64,000 nucleotides of DNA from Coleofasciculus sp. LEGE 07092 (GTDB lineage Bacteria > Cyanobacteriota > Cyanobacteriia > Cyanobacteriales > Coleofasciculaceae): NCBI RefSeq assembly GCF_015207375.1, contig NZ_JADEWY010000004.1, forward strand, positions 1 through 64,000. The letters run 5' to 3'. Below the pieces are notes generated by a model. That model was not told where the DNA came from and did no database searches. It saw only the letters and a list, made by a program, of their open reading frames with translations. The translations under genes and the position numbers were made by a program. Shown here piece by piece: positions 63,180 to 64,000 of this stretch; the first letter of the stretch is position 1, and every line of letters starts with the position of its first letter.

Positions 63180-64000
63180 CTAACTGATGCCAGTCAACCG
63201 TTGCTGGGAATGGTTGATAATGTTTGTAAAAATCTGATTAAGCTGCCCGCTGTAACCATTTGCCTGTGTGATTGCTTTGGCTTCCTTAAAAAAGAACCCT
63301 TTAATCATACCGATAGACCATTGGTTCACGTCAGGCAAGCGCAGCGCAATCTCCTGATTGCCAACGGCTAAAACTTGTAACCAAGTTGCCATGGTTGGCG
63401 GTAATGTTGTGCTGAGGCGCAGAGATAAGGTTGGCGTAGAGAGAGATTGGGCATAAGCAGGGGTCAAAAATGGTTCATAGGTTTTCGCTTCGGGGGTTAG
63501 CTGTTTGATAAACGCCAAACTCACCCCTCGAAACAACTGCCGCAGAGGTTCTGCTTCTTTACCCGTCAGTTCTTTAACGAAAGTACTTTGAGCCAAGGCA
63601 TCATTAAGATTGGCGCGGTCTGTCACACTCAAGTGAGTGCCTCCAATCGCGGCGATTAGATATTTGGAACCCCTCAACTGAGCAAAAGACCGTAACTGGT
63701 GGTCTAAGGATGGAGTAATCGCATCGTCTGTCCCAGTCAAGATTAAAGTGGGAATGCTGACCTGAGTCAAACCGTCTTTGCCAAACAGTCGTCCAGTCAC
63801 GGCGTTGAGAGCCATGGCTTGAACGATACGCCGATCGCTTAGTTGTAGGTTGTTTTCCTTCAATTCAGTAGCAGAACACTGAAACCAATCGGCTGGTGAA
63901 CGTTCTAGGGGACTACGATTTTTACAAAACTCTTGCAGTCCGGCTAAATCTAATTGTCCTCCAGCTAAAGCCAAGGCAGTGTAGCCGCCTAGAGAATGAC
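63180..64000 (-). CDS. Alpha/beta hydrolase (5' part beyond window)
   Basis: At least 273 residues are visible; the start lies off the right edge. Near the edge the frame reads HSLGGYTALALAGG, the nucleophile elbow with its serine, followed by IPTLILTGTDDAITP with the acid residue and GGTHLSV with the catalytic histidine. The C-terminal 100 residues carry a separate helical domain. It resembles cyanobacterial DUF1400-type hydrolases, possibly exported. A TTG near 63974 is not a likely start. Confidence 0.8.
   Translation of the reverse strand, partial: HSLGGYTALALAGGQLDLAGLQEFCKNRSPLERSPADWFQCSATELKENNLQLSDRRIVQAMALNAVTGRLFGKDGLTQVSIPTLILTGTDDAITPSLDHQLRSFAQLRGSKYLIAAIGGTHLSVTDRANLNDALAQSTFVKELTGKEAEPLRQLFRGVSLAFIKQLTPEAKTYEPFLTPAYAQSLSTPTLSLRLSTTLPPTMATWLQVLAVGNQEIALRLPDVNQWSIGMIKGFFFKEAKAITQANGYSGQLNQIFTNIINHSQQRLTGIS

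Overview
The window is chromosomal DNA from a cyanobacterium, probably a large-genome filamentous species (the taxonomic level is inference). Evidence seen: many HIP1 octamers (GCGATCGC), phycocyanin lyase genes cpcE and cpcF, a Psb32-like photosystem II repair protein, a PucC-type chlorophyll transporter relative, long hybrid histidine kinases and short tandem GGGAGTA repeats. Coding is on both strands in small operons.

Layout. 1-9.4 kb: housekeeping and metabolism (clpP, a GerMN lipoprotein-like gene, an amidoligase-like enzyme, a siroheme nitrite/sulfite reductase with a C-terminal extension, and a pncB-nadD-nrtR NAD salvage cluster). 9.4-14 kb: a 51-residue protein, repeat-rich spacer, a membrane GTPase, a Uma2 nuclease and a DUF4160/DUF2442 pair. 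14-19.7 kb: an accessory block resembling an orphan part of an extracellular contractile injection system (eCIS): a DUF4157 metalloprotease, a companion gene and a prenyl-synthase-like gene on one strand, and a Cdc48-like AAA+ ATPase divergent from them. 19.7-21.2 kb: cpcF and cpcE. 21.5-29.9 kb: a chemotaxis-like signalling operon (HAMP-array triple-receiver kinase, cheR, cheB, hybrid kinase). 30-34.2 kb: a TnpB element, a DUF4058 gene, and a CHAT-domain gene cut by an ISH3-type insertion sequence whose terminal repeats I could delimit. 34.4-49 kb: GH3 enzyme, a two-component system with PepSY and paired membrane proteins, PucC-like transporter, inositol-phosphatase-like gene, dnaG, psb32, DUF948/YtxH. 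At 43.26-43.65 kb lies a very repeat-dense spacer: a 179-bp MITE-like element with terminal inverted repeats and an 8-bp target duplication, further hairpins, and a lone 37-bp CRISPR-type repeat touching the dnaG stop codon.

49.17-62.88 kb is an integrated genomic island. A tyrosine integrase lies next to an intact tRNA-Phe, and the far end carries a 47-nt copy of the 3' part of that tRNA; the two copies share an exact 30-bp block. The island carries an eight-gene plus-strand block of proteins I cannot assign (one with five 87-bp repeats, one with an FHA domain), a lipoprotein, an XRE regulator, two small genes and a 1295-residue Toprim/DUF3987 primase-helicase. I recognise no capsid, portal, terminase or conjugation gene. 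This is the best candidate for an undescribed system. The window ends in an alpha/beta hydrolase cut by the right edge.
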